DNA of 64,000 nt from Anisakis pegreffii (Eukaryota; Nematoda; Chromadorea; Rhabditida; Anisakidae), in the NCBI GenBank assembly GCA_035041965.1, contig JAPYMA010000100.1, forward strand, positions 1 through 64,000, read 5' to 3'. Below are positions 11,226 to 24,909 of this stretch, piece after piece. Numbering within the stretch: the stretch's first letter is position 1; every line of letters begins with the position of its first letter. Made by a program: the position numbers and the translations under genes. A model generated the notes under the pieces. That model ran no database searches. It saw only the letters and a list, made by a program, of their open reading frames with translations, and was not told the DNA's origin.

Positions 11226-14200
11226 GATATGATTAATTGTGAACAAAATAATTACATACGAGCAAACAACTTAATGTATCAAGTGAAAACGATACACAGA
11301 AATGATGATAAGTACAAAAATCTTGAAGCCATATCTATAAACTGCTACAAACACAATATCAGTCACCTCATTTTCAATGAACTCCTTCAACGAACTGGCT
11401 GGCTGTGGTTTCTCTGCTGACGAACAAGTTGCTGCACCGTTACCAGTCGTCGATTTATCATGTTTCGAATAATATTTCAACAAATTCTGCACACCAGCCA
11501 TATGCGTCTGAAAGATCATCAATTCTGATCATAAACGATTTGACTGAATCTTAACACATTGCATACATTTGACTCGCTTTCATTCTTCATGTTTACCTCA
11601 AATAGCACAGGAACGAAGTGAAATTAAAACTATTCAACATGAAATTCACACATACGAAAAGCAATTTTAGCCCGTAACATGACTGAGAAAGACCATCGAC
11701 TTACTCTGTTGTTGATGATTTGCTTTAGTCGGTCGTGTTCTTTCTGTATAATTTCCTTTTTGTTACAGCTTTGTGATGAATTGGATTGTGGTGGATGTTG
11801 TGTTGTTGTTGTTGTTAGTAATGACTGGTATGACATAGGAAGAGTCCGATTCCAATTGATCGGCGATTGTTTCACAGGCGCACTTGCAGTTCTCAAAATA
11901 CAATTGCAAATCATTAAAATAGTTTCAAAATTAAACTGATCGCAGGATGCGTCCAGCATTTTTCTCAAACTTAGATTGTAGTAGATTTTTCGGTCGAACG
12001 ATCTTTTTTTGTTGATAAAGCATGTGATTTTGATAAAGCATCCAATCATACAACATGACTTTATAAACCTCTTTTGTGGTGCAATCATTGCTCCACCATA
12101 GAAGACATTCGAAAAATTGCGAAGCTTATTGTTTGCGCCAAAACGACATGGATTTGAGGTTGAAGTGTCAAATGCGCCTCTATTTGCCGATAGTTTACGT
12201 GCCATTTTCTCAATATGAAATATACAATAGTCGCTTTGTGATTTATTCACCACATTCTTACACGCCGAACCATTGTTTTTGTTCGCCTGCAATCGTTAAT
12301 ATTCTTGTTATCAGTTCAGCATTTTGTCAATATTTTCAGTGAATCACCGTTTGGAATTCATAACATCTTAGTAGATACAGATAACTGAAATAACTGTTTA
12401 TTGGAGAATATACAGAAACTCGGCGATCGAATTCACGATCAAAAAATTAGTAACAACCAGATTACTATCACTTCCTTATAATAATCATATAAACAAGAAA
12501 AATTGGACGAACCTTACAAATAGCGAAATCAGGACAAAAACCAATCTCAATCATGTGAATCGATTTGGTCACTTTCAGAGTTACAGATGCATCTGAAGTT
12601 ATAGATGCAGTTGAACAATCCTGAGGATAACAAATGAACAATGCAAAATGATAACTGATACAGTAAAATAGAATGAAATAAATGGCAACAACAAATAACC
12701 TTTCGAGTTTCCGTCCATGAATGCTGGTGTTGTCAACGCGATCACGTAACCGATTTGTATCTTCCAATGTTCAGTTAAACAATCGCCGAATAAGAATACT
12801 TTTAATGGTGCACTCTGACAGTCCTTCAAAATTTTTTTTGGCTTTTGTTTAATTTCACTTTAATTCATCAACTGTTTCATTGCTTCTAATCTCAGTTGCA
12901 AATTGCAAAATCAATTCAGATGAATTCTTCTGAGAGGTGAATCTGAATATCTTCGTGCAATTCAAAAGCAATTAAACGATATGATATGAAAAATTTTTGG
13001 TCACTTCAAAATATCACAAACGCCAATGAAAGCCACTGATAGACAGAAAGCTCGTCATATCCATAAGGTGAAATGAGCAACTGTGGTTCGAAGTAATGTG
13101 TGTGAATGTGTCACTGTGAATGTAAAATCAATTCAAACTAATAATGCTTGGAATAGTCACATATGAAGTGAATCAATTAGAGTATATGAGAATAAAATTT
13201 TGAGATATTTCGAATCAACAAATTCAAGTTAAAATTCAGTAGAAGTACCGTTAAATCAGCAACTCTCCAAATCATATAATCGTGACCATTCGCACTCTTT
13301 CGATAGTCGCTTTTATCACTGACAACACCCATCGTTACCCATGCACCACTTGGTGCAGACTGGAAATCATTCCTCGTTTATGCACTGATAACTGTCAGAA
13401 ATTGATTGAAACGATAAGAGACAGATGATTGGATATGAACATTGAATGGGATCTTTTGAATTGTTTAGGAAAATGTTTGTGAAAAGCTAGCTGAAGTGAA
13501 GAAAAGATGCAAACAAAATTCACCGTTCCTGATTTTACACGTGATGGACGAATCTTTTCGAGGCCATCGCAATATGTTTGGAAAATTGACGACGATATTT
13601 TGGGATTTCTGAAAATATATTTGCTCACTCACAAAAATTCATTCAAATCCTCAATTTTTATCGCTGCTCACTGCATCTGATTGTTTGAAATCGTAGCACT
13701 TTGCAATATACACGTTGCAAACGTTTGATAGCCTGGCCAATCCAGGTAATATGTAAGATTATGCATGCAGAATTTCAGTGAAATTTGACTCACACACTAC
13801 TAGAGAATCCAACTATTTGATTATTTGCATGTAATATGTAAATTTTGGTAGAAACCTCATTCGAACGTTTCAAAAAGCTCACGTCCTTATCTCGACTTGA
13901 TTCAGAAAAAGCAAACTGAATAAAAGTGGACCAAAATTAGCATCGAAAAAGAACTCGATCTGCGGGTGATAAATCTATTTGAATCTGGAAAATGCTAATC
14001 GATACCTGACGCGAATCCCAAATTCTTTATCGTAAATATCGATGGCATTTCCTGCAGGTTTCTCAGTCGACGTACCACTCTTCGTTTCTTTTTGTCTGAT
14101 GAAAGTGTTAACTTCTTGAGAGGACGACACCGGTTTATTGCGAGAACTAATTCTCGAAGACTGAAAAATCATTGCGCTCGATTTGTGAAAAAAATTTAGA

Positions 14201-14729
14201 ATTATGCATATCTCAGAAATGAATTCGTATAGCATTATTCTTAAGTATTCCTCTTGAAAGCAACTAACTAGTGAATAGCGAAAGTAAGATAGTGAAAGAA
14301 TGATAACTTTTGAATGAAAATGCGCTCACTTCTCCAAGTATTGTTGACCTTGTTTCTTTCATAGTCGCCTCTTTTTCTAACCGTTTCTTTATAGCGCGAC
14401 CATGCTCTGACAATCGTGGTCTGGAAGTATAAATTTTTGCATTTTCATTGGTTCTAAAATGATGGAAACCATATGATGTGCAAGGCATAAAGACCATGCT
14501 CTAATAATCGTAGTCTAGAAGTTTTTTAAAATGATATGAAAATAAAATGATGCGAAAATACGATTGAAAAGACCTACTCGTCCTCATGATTACGTTGGTA
14601 TTCATCTTCACTTGAACTCAAATCGTCATCAACAATGCGTTTTCGTTTCACCGCTTTAGTGTTGCTCGATTTTTCGTCACAATTATTTGATGGAGTTGAA
14701 GTGAAATCGATATCTATCGGTTTTGCCAT
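8917..14729 (-). CDS. mcm10: Minichromosome maintenance protein 10 homologue (MCM10)
   Basis: Replication-initiation and elongation factor that binds DNA, the CMM/CMG helicase and polymerase alpha. Sixteen exons (minus): 14729-14578, 14420-14330, 14160-14006, 13608-13524, 13359-13249, 12814-12700, 12592-12513, 12286-12069, 11891-11705, 11507-11367, 10898-10770, 10514-10424, 10256-10069, 9832-9716, 9567-9418, 9027-8917; 706 residues with all phases closing. The OB-fold begins near residue 130 and includes GAWVTMGVV and VFLFGDCLTEHWK. It is followed by the CCCH zinc finger Cys262-x9-Cys272-x11-Cys284-x2-His287, and a C-terminal zinc ribbon region (Cys613, 618, 621, 651, 654, 669, 672). The helix-rich PVLGRG segment sits in exon 11. 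A possible extra 5' exon at 15124-15038 joins in frame through an acceptor at 14808. Exon 6 could start at 12823 instead. Intron 8 can be read through in frame. Confidence 0.93.
11133..11222. repeat. (AT)45 microsatellite
   Basis: Ninety uninterrupted bases of AT dinucleotide lie in the MCM10 intron between exons 10 and 11. The 97-codon ORF over it is an artefact of the repeat. Confidence 0.97.
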
Positions 14730-15271
14730 CGGTCGATAGTTGTTATATTTTGAAACGAACACAGAATCGATTAAGATCGTATGTAACGAAAGATTATTAC
14801 TTATATTCTGAAATAAGATTTGTTTTGTTATGAATCGAGAAGACTCATTTGAAGAGCCTTTCTTCGAGGAATTTACGCTGTAGATACGAGCGCCTCTAGG
14901 ATGTGCGGTCGGTGATTTCCATTCACAATATCAACCAACAGAGGAATTAATCAATCCACAAAATAAAAGTTCCCCGACAACGTTACCAATGGAATAAGGC
15001 GCATAACAAAATATTTTGTTGCCCAGTCCAATCTTACGATAAATTTCATTCGAATCTCACAGATTGCCGCCACCACCATTTCCGTCTCACTGACAATTGG
15101 CGATTGATCAGCTGAATTTGTCATTTCTCCGCCTATCCATCTCATCTCGTCTAACTTCTTAACGTTAATCAGAGTGTGGAACTTTTTCGTCGAACAATTC
15201 AAATAGTTGTTATCTAATTAAAGAGAATGTTGTTGATGACTGATAAGTTGAGATAAATTGTTGCAGTCGTA
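14730..15271. promoter_or_regulatory. Shared head-to-head spacer of MCM10 and TAF8
   Basis: The two start codons are 542 bp apart and diverge, so this stretch should contain both promoters. It also contains a minus-strand open stretch (15124-15038, ending at a GTAAGA donor) that could be a first coding exon of MCM10. On the plus side a TTGCAG acceptor ends at 15266, five bases before the TAF8 ATG, as expected for a trans-splice site. No TATA box or other element was identified with confidence. Confidence 0.45.
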
Positions 15272-18226
15272 ATGTCGGGACGATCCACGATGCATCCGCT
15301 GTGTTCAACACATGCGACAAGTGCGTATCCACCGACGACCACAGATTTCGTGTTTCGTAAAGTTTTAAGGTTCAACACTTTTGAGCACTGCTTTCTTATT
15401 GTTTAAATCTGATTCTCAACTAAGCATCATGTCTTTGTGAGTTGGATTGAATGCAAACGAAAGAGCCTTTCTATTTAGACAGTCAGTAGCTGCGATGTGT
15501 AGACAAGCTGGATTTGAGTTCATCGAATCGAATGTGCTTGAACTGCTCACACATATGCTGTGCTCATGTTGGTTTCACTTCATTATTTCATTTACTTCTT
15601 GTATTTCGCTTCTTTCTTTTAATCACCATTTCAATGTTTCAATGTTTATCTCGAGAAAAGTTTAACGAGCGTTTATTGTAGCAGTTTGCTTGAATTATTC
15701 ATTTGTCCATCATATTTCGTCGAAAATTTTGCATCCTACTAAAGTTTTCATTTGTGTGGAGTGATGAGAATTTCTGAAGAATGACTTGATAAGGCTCTCG
15801 GCGTAGACAGTACCGAAAACACCTGATCAGCAAACATATCTAGGAGATAGAATCTATTTGAACAGTACGATGTCATTGTGCGGTCAGCCAAAATTGCTGT
15901 TAACCCTCGAATAATAATGTGATATTGAAGATATTATGGAGGTTGGTGCAATGACTCGTCAATTCACAGAATTAGCTGGTCGAACGGTCTCAATTCCAAG
16001 TGATATCATTATGTCGTTGATCGATCTAGGCACACCCGTTATGGAATTACCGGATTTCTTCACAAAATGCCAGTCTCAAGGAACAATTGTGATTGCACCA
16101 CGTTAGATCGTTTATCTCGCTGTTGATTTCACCGTTATCCTCATCATCCACTTCCTAATCATTTGATTATTCTGTTGTCTGATATCGATTTCAGGTTCAT
16201 GCCGTACCAGTTCATTGCATTCTCTAAAATTCTATCTGATTCGTTCCAAATATTTATCTTAGAAAACTCATATTAGATTGTTATGAGTTCAACTAGAAGA
16301 AAGATATTCAATTTTAAGAAAGCAATGGTAATAATGAAAGAATGATTGAATTCAAAACAAGAACTGACTGATGGTACCTCAGATAGTTTATTCAGTTGAG
16401 TAGAGTAATAATTTTAGCAAAACAACAAACACAGAGCACTCCTCCAACACCGTTACACGTTGGTAACACACGACGACATCACGCACACATCCCTGACTAT
16501 TTACCTCCATTCCCAGATCCTCACACCTATATTCGAACTGAGGTGAACATTTGAACATTTCATTTGATAACTGTGCATACCAATCAGTTAATATATTTAA
16601 TGGTATTGACTCGTCAAATCTTTGCAGTTTTTTGTTAATTTTATTAAACTGGCTCGAATAGACTGGATGGAAAAATTGTTTTTCACGTTGATTCTGGATT
16701 GAGTTTCCGTTTGAATTTCCACAGATATCCGGTGAGCCTGAATTGACGTATGAAAAAGTACGAGAAGCATCTGCACAACTGAAGAGAAACTCTGAAGCAT
16801 CGTTGCGGGATTTCATGCTACGCACACATCCTTGCACATCTGTTTTCAGTGCGTTCGAACAACGAATGCGTCAAGAAGCTCGACAGATTGTTCGTTTGTT
16901 GGCAATTGGTTTTAATTTTGTTTGTTTCACAGATCGCAATGCAGCTGTTCTTTTTGATCTTCTTGTATTATTTGCATATTCACTCTAATTAACTGTTTTG
17001 AATCTAGAAAATATCAATTTGACTTGGTGAATTCGTGAACATCAACAGTTCTTTTTTTGTTGGTGTTGTGAAAGGAAAACAATTGTGAGAAAATATTTTG
17101 ACTTTGCAGTTGGAAGAAACGAAAAGGCAACAAAAAGCTCGTCTTATTGCAAGACAAACGCAAATCGAAACTGAACGTTTGAACGAGGAACTGAAACAAG
17201 GACAGGATGATGAGATGCCCGAATTGTTCGAATCTGCTGAAGCCGATGATCCAAAATCGAATTCTGTTCGTCTTTTTCAATTATTTCTCTTCCGTCCATT
17301 GGTATTTTTCATTCTTGAAGATTAAAAGAAATGAAAAAGTTCCTATTTCAACACGCTATCAAACGGAATTGTTATGGAACATAGTCTTAATTTGCAATTG
17401 ATAAGAAATGGATCGATGAATTTTGTTTGTTTTGGTTAAGGAATTGGAAAATTCAACCAGTGGTCATATAAATGATATTCTGGCTGAGAATCTTTTCGTT
17501 CTCGGAGAATCTGAGCACTCGTTGCTGCGAAGAAGATTACCGGCAATCTGTCAAAGTCAGCTTTTTCTTGGTTGATTTTTAATTATTTGTGGTATCATAT
17601 CATCAGATTGTGTTATACATGGTTACCGTGGGATGAAAGTTTATAAACTGGGATAATATCTGAATTTATCAATTGAATAGTTGAATATTAACTTTAAGTC
17701 TGTTTTTTTTGAATTTGGCATAGGATATGCATAAAAATAGGTAAGTTGAATGAGGTGAATGAAAAATTCGATCAATTATACATCACTAGGATTATATTTT
17801 TTCGTGTTCAAACTCATGTTCTAGTGCAAACATTTCTTTTTCTTAAGCAGTGAACAATTAAGAATGATGAATATTTCAGTATTGGAGCCGAGTTTGGAAA
17901 ATTATCCTTATGTGAGTGCGTTGATATGCGATGAAATTAATGAGGAAAGCAGTGGTAATGATGCGACATCCAATGATCCAGTAGCGACGTCGTCCGCTTC
18001 GCAATCAGATTCAGTTTCTGGCAATCCGAATGTGGATTCTTCTCAACTGAGTGGTGTCGATAAGAGCACCAACGATAAAAATGGCAGCGGTAATGCGAAT
18101 AGCAATACGGCTAACACTAATGTTAGTGCAACTGAAGAGATACCTTTAGACGAGAATCCATATTTAAGAGCCGTTAGAATGCCGGTTCGAGACGAAGAAG
18201 AGGACGGCCACACTATGGAATTTTGA
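15272..18226 (+). CDS. taf8: Transcription initiation factor TFIID subunit 8 (TAF8)
   Basis: Histone-fold subunit of TFIID in the nucleus; in other animals it pairs with TAF10. Eight exons: 15272-15361, 15483-15567, 15931-16101, 16418-16542, 16725-16889, 17110-17265, 17441-17555, 17880-18226; 417 residues against about 310 in human. The histone fold spans roughly residues 30-80 (VAAMCRQAGF, then LLTHMLCSYIMEVG across the exon 2/3 junction). The proline-rich TAF8 signature IPDYLPPFPDPHTYI is at about residues 140-155. The C-terminus carries NPYLRAV, matching the conserved end of the family, after a Ser/Asn-rich insertion that accounts for much of the extra length. Donors are unusual (GTTTTA, GTTGGT, GTTAGA, GTTCGT twice). 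It converges on PMM, 207 bp away. Confidence 0.92.
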
Positions 18227-18433
18227 TTCTTCGTTCAGTTGTGTGAATTCATTTCCCTTGTGCGATTATTAATATTATTATTATCATCATTACTGCCGTA
18301 TAACTTCGAACATACACTCCACTTAAGTTCAGTGATCATCCCGAAGAGTGGTTAACAGGAACAATGAGTAACAATCGCGGGAAACCGAATCAACAGATTG
18401 CGATATTATATCACATTGAGGTTCATATAATGG

Positions 18434-20560
18434 TCATTGGATCGTCTTTAATAGTTCCGAAACTTGTTTTCTTGTGTCTTCTGGATTCGCGACACTATAT
18501 CCTTTCGTTCTTGAACTCACATATATGTCGTAATCATTTCCACCCTAAAAAATCATTTTTGAAATGATCAATGAGTTACAAACAACTGGATGATCAATTG
18601 CAGCAGTGCACAAATGAATGACAATAACTTGAATGTGGGTAGCCTTTTTATTTTTCTTTGACTTTTTCATAACTTTATAGATTACACTCATAACGAGAAT
18701 CCATTCAAAACACTCGAGTAACCATCAGTCATTTATGGTTTTCGTTTGTGGATTTTATGATCCACAAAAATTACCTCGTTTGAGTGTGGATGAAAAGCAT
18801 TTACTTAAATATACATGTATCGGAATTCTACAAACTTCACTGGAGCATCATGTTATTTAGAAAGGACGGAATGCGAAAGTAAACTGAAATCCACTAAGAA
18901 ACAAGCAACGAACCGGTGCAGTTTTATCGCCGAAGAAATAGACCGTATCAAAGTCGTTCAGATATTGCAGGCAAAACGTTTTATCCCAGCCTTTCGGAAA
19001 TATATCCACACTGATTTGACCACCTCAATCGACAACAACCAATTTTAAATTCCCACATAATGATTGCCAATTATAGATTATCAGTGCATCAGATTAAAAT
19101 GAGAAATTTGAAAAAAAAAAGAAACAACATATTAAACATAACATTCCACTAACCAATGCAAATGTTCAAATCCCATCCTTTGGTAAATTCTTCCAATTGC
19201 TCGACGAATCGTTGTCGAATGTGGTTGTCAGCATCAAATTTGACGAAATCGAGTCGTTCTTGTTGGGAGCAACTTCGGCCGATTGGTGAAACATTCAACA
19301 TACCCTCAAGTAGATATCATCTCATTCTCACTATTCATCGCACCAATTCATCGATACTTCAAATATACTTCAGTATGATCAATAATTCAAATGAACATCG
19401 GATTAAATTTCAGCACAGATGAATGAACTAACATTACGAAATTCAATAAAATTGCCTCGTTTCACCGGAAGTTCGATTTCGGAAAATCGTTTCAACGTGA
19501 AATTAATCAGTTTTTGCAGACGATCTTCACCGAGTTTCTCTTTGATTGACTGAAAATGTACGATTCGGATGAGTTTTGCTTGGAAGAGAAATTTGCTCTT
19601 ACAATAGAAACATTACTGCCCTATTCAAAATCATAATTATTGCACGGATGAAGAAGACGATGAGGCAAAAAGAATAAACGGGACTTCGTAAGAATGCGAT
19701 TCGGTAAGATGTGTTCTTACCTTCACTGGGAACGCATTCTGATCGTGGAAACCGACTAGACCATTCTCAGAGAACACGTAATCGAATCGTGTTAACACTA
19801 AAATGATCGATTGCAAATGAAAGAAACACTGCCTTATCACATACAACAAAACACAATTAAAAGCTTCATAAAGACGACAACCTTGACTATAAATCAATTA
19901 ATAATTATTGCATATCAATCAAATTCGATTTCATCTGAGTGCAAAGTGATCGCTTCTCATTTCATTCCGAAATTAAGCATCTTGAAACAAAATCCGTCCA
20001 AATACTGATAGCTTTCAATCAATTGGTGTTAACTGAATCGTAGTAGCTGTCAATGCAGAAACATACCATCGTCAAGACTGTCACCTAATTGTTCAACAAT
20101 TTTCGATAAATCCGATCCGCCAACTACCGCTAATGGGATTCTCTTTCGAACTTCCACAAGAAAATCACGCATTTCTTTATCTATCTTCTAAAAGCAAAAA
20201 CCGAAATGAACCGTGAATATCTCATTTGTGAACACCCATCCATTTCGTGAATGAGCTTGCATTCTCATTCGTTTATTCATAGCATATTCATTTATGCAGA
20301 TTCATTTCCAGTACTCTCTTCTTCGAAACTTCTTCAAGACAGCGATTTCGCTGGATCAATTTCGCTTTGCTTCAACATACACTTCATAATGTTAATCGTT
20401 TAAGAAATTGCAAATTGAAAGTTTCCGTTGGGAACTTACTGGTGCTACTGATAAGATGAATGATTGAAATGAAATTCTAAAGCACCTGTCTTGGCATCGT
20501 TAATGTTCCATCGACATCGAACAGAAGAATTGCTTTTTTTCGATCATCACCTCGTTGCAT
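18434..20560 (-). CDS. pmm: Phosphomannomutase (PMM2 type)
   Basis: Cytosolic HAD-superfamily enzyme that converts mannose-6-phosphate to mannose-1-phosphate for GDP-mannose and protein glycosylation. Seven exons (minus): 20560-20486, 20187-20067, 19797-19721, 19549-19433, 19304-19154, 19023-18914, 18544-18434; 253 residues, close to human PMM2 (246). The catalytic motif is FDVDGT with Asp15 and Asp17. Other family blocks in order are [59 protein letters not shown] and GGNDYDIY near the end. Exons 5 and 6 use TTGAG acceptors and exon 6 has a GTTCGT donor. No key residue is missing. Identification is firm; single gene versus PMM1/PMM2 subtype cannot be settled from sequence reading alone. Confidence 0.95.
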
Positions 20561-21930
20561 TGTTTGTTCGTAATTCAGTCACAACCCTCCAATTTAAGCA
20601 AACTGATATAAGCAACTAAATGAATAATTCAATTTATATGAACAGTTTAGAATATGAATGACATCAAATGCTCAGCAATGCTCTAGCAATTGACATGGAA
20701 CTACGTGGCATGACATGGATTTAATTGCATGAAAGGGCACTCCAAAACAGCATATATGCCAAAATAGTCGGTTGTCTTGTATTATGGAAAAATCGAACTG
20801 CAGAATTTTTAAATATTTCGTTCGGAAACGTGAGTCACAAATTGAGTGAGCTGATCTTGATCATAAAAGGTTCCAGCATTTTAGCATAAGATCTGAATAG
20901 TGAGTACATCCAAAAACGTGGCAAGTAGTTACACTGCAAATTCTACTGGAAATCGAATTCTATCGTTGATGTGACGACGTAACGAAGACGAAATGTTTTA
21001 AGTTATCCCGAGAAGCATAAATGAGAGCGAATCAGTGATACATCAGAAGTGAATGAGAAAACTGTCACGTCATGAAGGAACGGCAATGTGATTGAGCGAA
21101 GCAAGGGTCGAGAGTGGCGAGACATCATGTGAATCAGACGTAAAAACTGAATAAAGAATCTGAAAAATGAATAGAATGCAGAAGAATAGATTCCAATCGA
21201 AACATTGGTTCAGAAGGTACACACCCACTCAGCACTTCTATGTAACAACTCGTCTACCATAGTCTTCTGTCAATTTTCATGACTGATTTCCATGATATTT
21301 CATCGCTCTCATTCCTCATTTGTTATGAAACATGAAACTTTCATGGTGTCGCAATTATTTTCTCATTCCTTTCGGTCACATCACTCAATCACTCTTATTC
21401 CTTCTTCTCCAGTGAACCTGTATTCCATTCGTTCCGTAACTTGACCATTCAGTTCAGCCAGCTTTCCAGTGCAAGTGAATCTTAACGAACGAGTTGGCAG
21501 AACACGACAGACTTATCCTCGGATACGGATGAAACTTTTTATGCGGACTTTCTGGATTGTAATGAGATAGGGTGGATTATTTAGTTAATCGAGTTTGTTT
21601 TTATGTATTTTTGTTCCTATACGATTCGCTGGTTATTGCTTATTGAATATTAACGATTTGCCACCGAATACCCCATTCTTATGAAGGATTTGTCGCATTC
21701 TTTTAATGATTTGTTTTTTAATTCCTTCTATAATACACGGATCCGAGTGGCTGAGATACGGGTTATTGGCAGTAGCTTTATTTTTACACAATTACGAATG
21801 AATTCATAAATTTATTCGTAAATAAATTCATAAATAAATTTATTTGCGAATAAAATTCATCGTGAAATTTTCGGAAGTGTTATTTTGTATTTTGAAATAT
21901 TCAGATGATCTGAAATTAAACTGCAAAGCA
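20561..21930. other. Divergent intergenic region between PMM and QRSL1
   Basis: About 1.4 kb between two divergent start codons. The right end (about 21775-21860) has overlapping AT-only inverted repeats around ATTCATAAATTTATTCG-like units. No gene was found. A 29-codon in-frame extension upstream of the QRSL1 ATG is open but low-complexity. Confidence 0.4.
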
Positions 21931-24909
21931 ATGGAATCAATTGAAAAGGCAATAAGTCGAGCAATAAAGTTTCGGAAGTACAACGCGCTTATCACGGAAA
22001 CATTTGATTTAGCTCGTTCTCAAGCACGAGATGCGATTCGACGAAACCTGAAACCATTCGCCGTTGTTGTTAAAGACTGCTTCCTGTACGTTCCTACTTT
22101 TCATTTTCACTTGTTAATATATTTTTTCAGCGTATTAATATTTTAAGTTGTTGAAATTTTTTCGGAATAAACGTTATCTTCACGTTGAATGCGTTGTGAT
22201 CCAATCATTATTAACATATTATTAGAGATTAATTGCAAAGCAATAAATTCGAATGTAGTGGAATCAGTTTAAGATTAGTAATTGTTTTATTTTTTGTTTT
22301 GTTATCAGTACACCAACTTGTAGAATATTTCAGAACCAAAGGATATCGAACAACATGTGCTTCAAAGATGTTATCCAATTTTGTGGCGCCTTACACAGCG
22401 ACAGTCGTATCAAGGATCGTCGAGAATGGTTGATTTTATTTGTTAGTTTATCGTTGTTTGCAATAATATGATGGAGAGTTTGTAAACGGAATGATTCCTT
22501 TTGATGCTGTGATTTCATTTCGGATGAGAAAATTACTGATAGTTGGGCACGGGAGTACATCTAGGTGAGAGCTGAATGCAATATTGCTAAAACTTGTCGG
22601 TATTTTCCAGGTGGTTGTATAATAGGGAAAGCAAATATGGATGAATTTTGCATGGGTACATCAACATCTCAAGGTTACTTTGGTGCGGTTAAGAATGGAC
22701 TGAGCGATGAGCAGAGACTGGATCAAGATTGGCTCATTCCCGGTGGCTCTTCTGGTGGATCTGCAGTTGCGGTTCAACTCGGCTTTGCTGAAATGTTTGT
22801 TTACTGTCTCTTTGATATCCTTTACTTCCATCGTTGATCTAAGATGATTGATGAAAGGAGCATTCGAAATTATTCATTCAGTATTTCTGCTGCTTGAAAA
22901 AAATCTCAGCTGCAAAAATAAATGAATGGAAAATATTTTCAGGGGATTAGGCTCAGATACTGGTGGATCAACGCGTAATCCAGCCGCCTTTACGGGCTCA
23001 TTTGGTTTCAAACCATCCTATGGGGTTTTATCTCGTTATGGTCTCATACCGCTAGTGAATTCACTGGATTGTCCGTCGATTATTGCGAACAATGTCATCG
23101 ATTGTAATCGTTTCTTCAGTAAGTTATCAGCCATACAGTGAAATTGTTTTCCTTATGTAAATGTTGGTTGCATGACGGATTGTTCATTCGACGAGTTTCT
23201 TTTGTGCTTTTGATTTGGTGTTATTTCATTTTAATTTTAATGAGAGCATTTGATTCATGAGAAGGGATTGATTATATCGAAGAGGTTGATAATCGTAAAC
23301 ATTATAGTTCTGCAGAGATTATGAGTGGCCGTGATGATTGTGATGCAACATCAATCAACGCTGCTGAGACTTGTTTCATGCAACCGAATCGATCACTCAA
23401 AGGGATCACCGTTGGCATTCCACTGGTATATTTTTGTTATTTTCATTATTTTGCTTTTGTTTTTTTAAATTTTTAATTTTCATTTCCAGTATTTTTAATT
23501 TGTTAGTGACTTGCTGATTTGTTTGATGAGCAGGGAAGTTTTTAAATGCAAACGATTTAAAGATTAGCTGTGTAAATCACCGAAAGATTGCTCGAATTAG
23601 ATTGAGTTGAACGATTTTTAACTGATGCTTTGATGTTCATTAATTGAGATTAATACGATGATACATATTAAGGTAGATCTGAATTTTTGACTTATCAAAC
23701 TCAATCTAAGAAATGATCGTTTTTCATTTAGGTAAGTTTTGATTTCAGTAGACAATTGATTGTGACGAATCCCCTTTTTTTTGCGTAGTTGGTTTTGCGT
23801 ATTAGTCTGAAAGACGATATCCAATGGAAAAACTTTCAGGAGTATTACAATAAGTCATTGTCTGATAAATGTTGGCAAGTATGGAATGCAGCTGCAGAAT
23901 CGTTGGTGAGATTAGGTTGTCGGCTGAAGGAGATCAGTATGCCGCATACAGAGTATTCGATTATTTGCTATCACGTTCTGGCAGAAGCTGATATCGCATC
24001 AAATATGGCGAGGTGGGTCATTCGATTGATTCACTAATTATTTTCTTTAAATGATCAATTTTAATCCATGAAATAAGCATCGTTCAACAATGGAGAAAGG
24101 CCCAGCAAGAAAAACTACAGAATAAACGAAAAGAGCTCTTATACAGAGAAGACTTCCATGCGAGAATAATTCGTTGTGAAACTTAAGATATGATGGTGTC
24201 AAATACGGGTATAGGTCAGATTGTCGCTCGTCAACGCATGCGATGTATGCGGAATCACGAAGCGAGTCACTGAATCAAGTCGTTCGACGAAGAATCTTCG
24301 CTGGAAATTATTTCTTAATGAAACGGTTAGTTCGTTGACTAGTGCTGTGAAAATTTTTGAGCGGTTATTGGGGAAACGAAAAGTGAATTAACATTGATTG
24401 AAAGATTGTCTAGAACAGAGACTGATTGAGTTGTTCGTATGATGTAACTGAAATTAGTATTGTTATAATACGTTATTGTTGCTGTGTTGTAATTGATATT
24501 GCTATTATCGTTACTGTAATTAAGGTTCCAATGAAGATATTGCTTTGATGAAAATCATCATTGCAGGCACTACGATGAGTATTTCACGCAGGCACTACGT
24601 GTGCGTCGTTTGATCAAGAACGATTTTGATCGTGCATTCCGCCAGATGAATTGTGATGTTCTGTTAACACCAGTCACTTGCGATGTGCCACCTCATTTCT
24701 CGGAAATCAACCAGATCGCAGGGTATGAACGTGAACGAATTGATGACTTTTTCACACAACCAGCCAACATGGCTGGTGTACCTGCGATAAGCGTTCCTTT
24801 CGGCCATTATAAGCGCTTACCGATCGGTGTGCAATTGATGGGCGATCATTTGAATGATGGCATCATTTTGGATATTGCTCATCAGTTGTATCAACAATCA
24901 TCGTCATAG
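21931..24909 (+). CDS. qrsl1: Glutamyl-tRNA(Gln) amidotransferase subunit A, mitochondrial (QRSL1/GatA)
   Basis: Amidase subunit of the mitochondrial GatCAB complex, which converts Glu-tRNA(Gln) to Gln-tRNA(Gln). Eight exons: 21931-22085, 22334-22428, 22611-22794, 22943-23118, 23316-23425, 23840-24012, 24188-24325, 24567-24909; 457 residues (human about 528). The Ser-cisSer-Lys triad is visible: Lys48 in AVVVKDC, Ser130 in PGGSSGGSA, and the nucleophile Ser154 in [11 protein letters not shown]. Further family blocks are [77 protein letters not shown] and LPIGVQLMG. No clear mitochondrial presequence is seen at this start, and an upstream in-frame ATG at 21844 is possible but its stretch is AT-driven. 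The partner subunits are not in the window. Confidence 0.94.

Noticed and set aside
11127..11420. 97-codon ORF of alternating Ile/Tyr
   Set aside because: Translation of the AT microsatellite inside an MCM10 intron.
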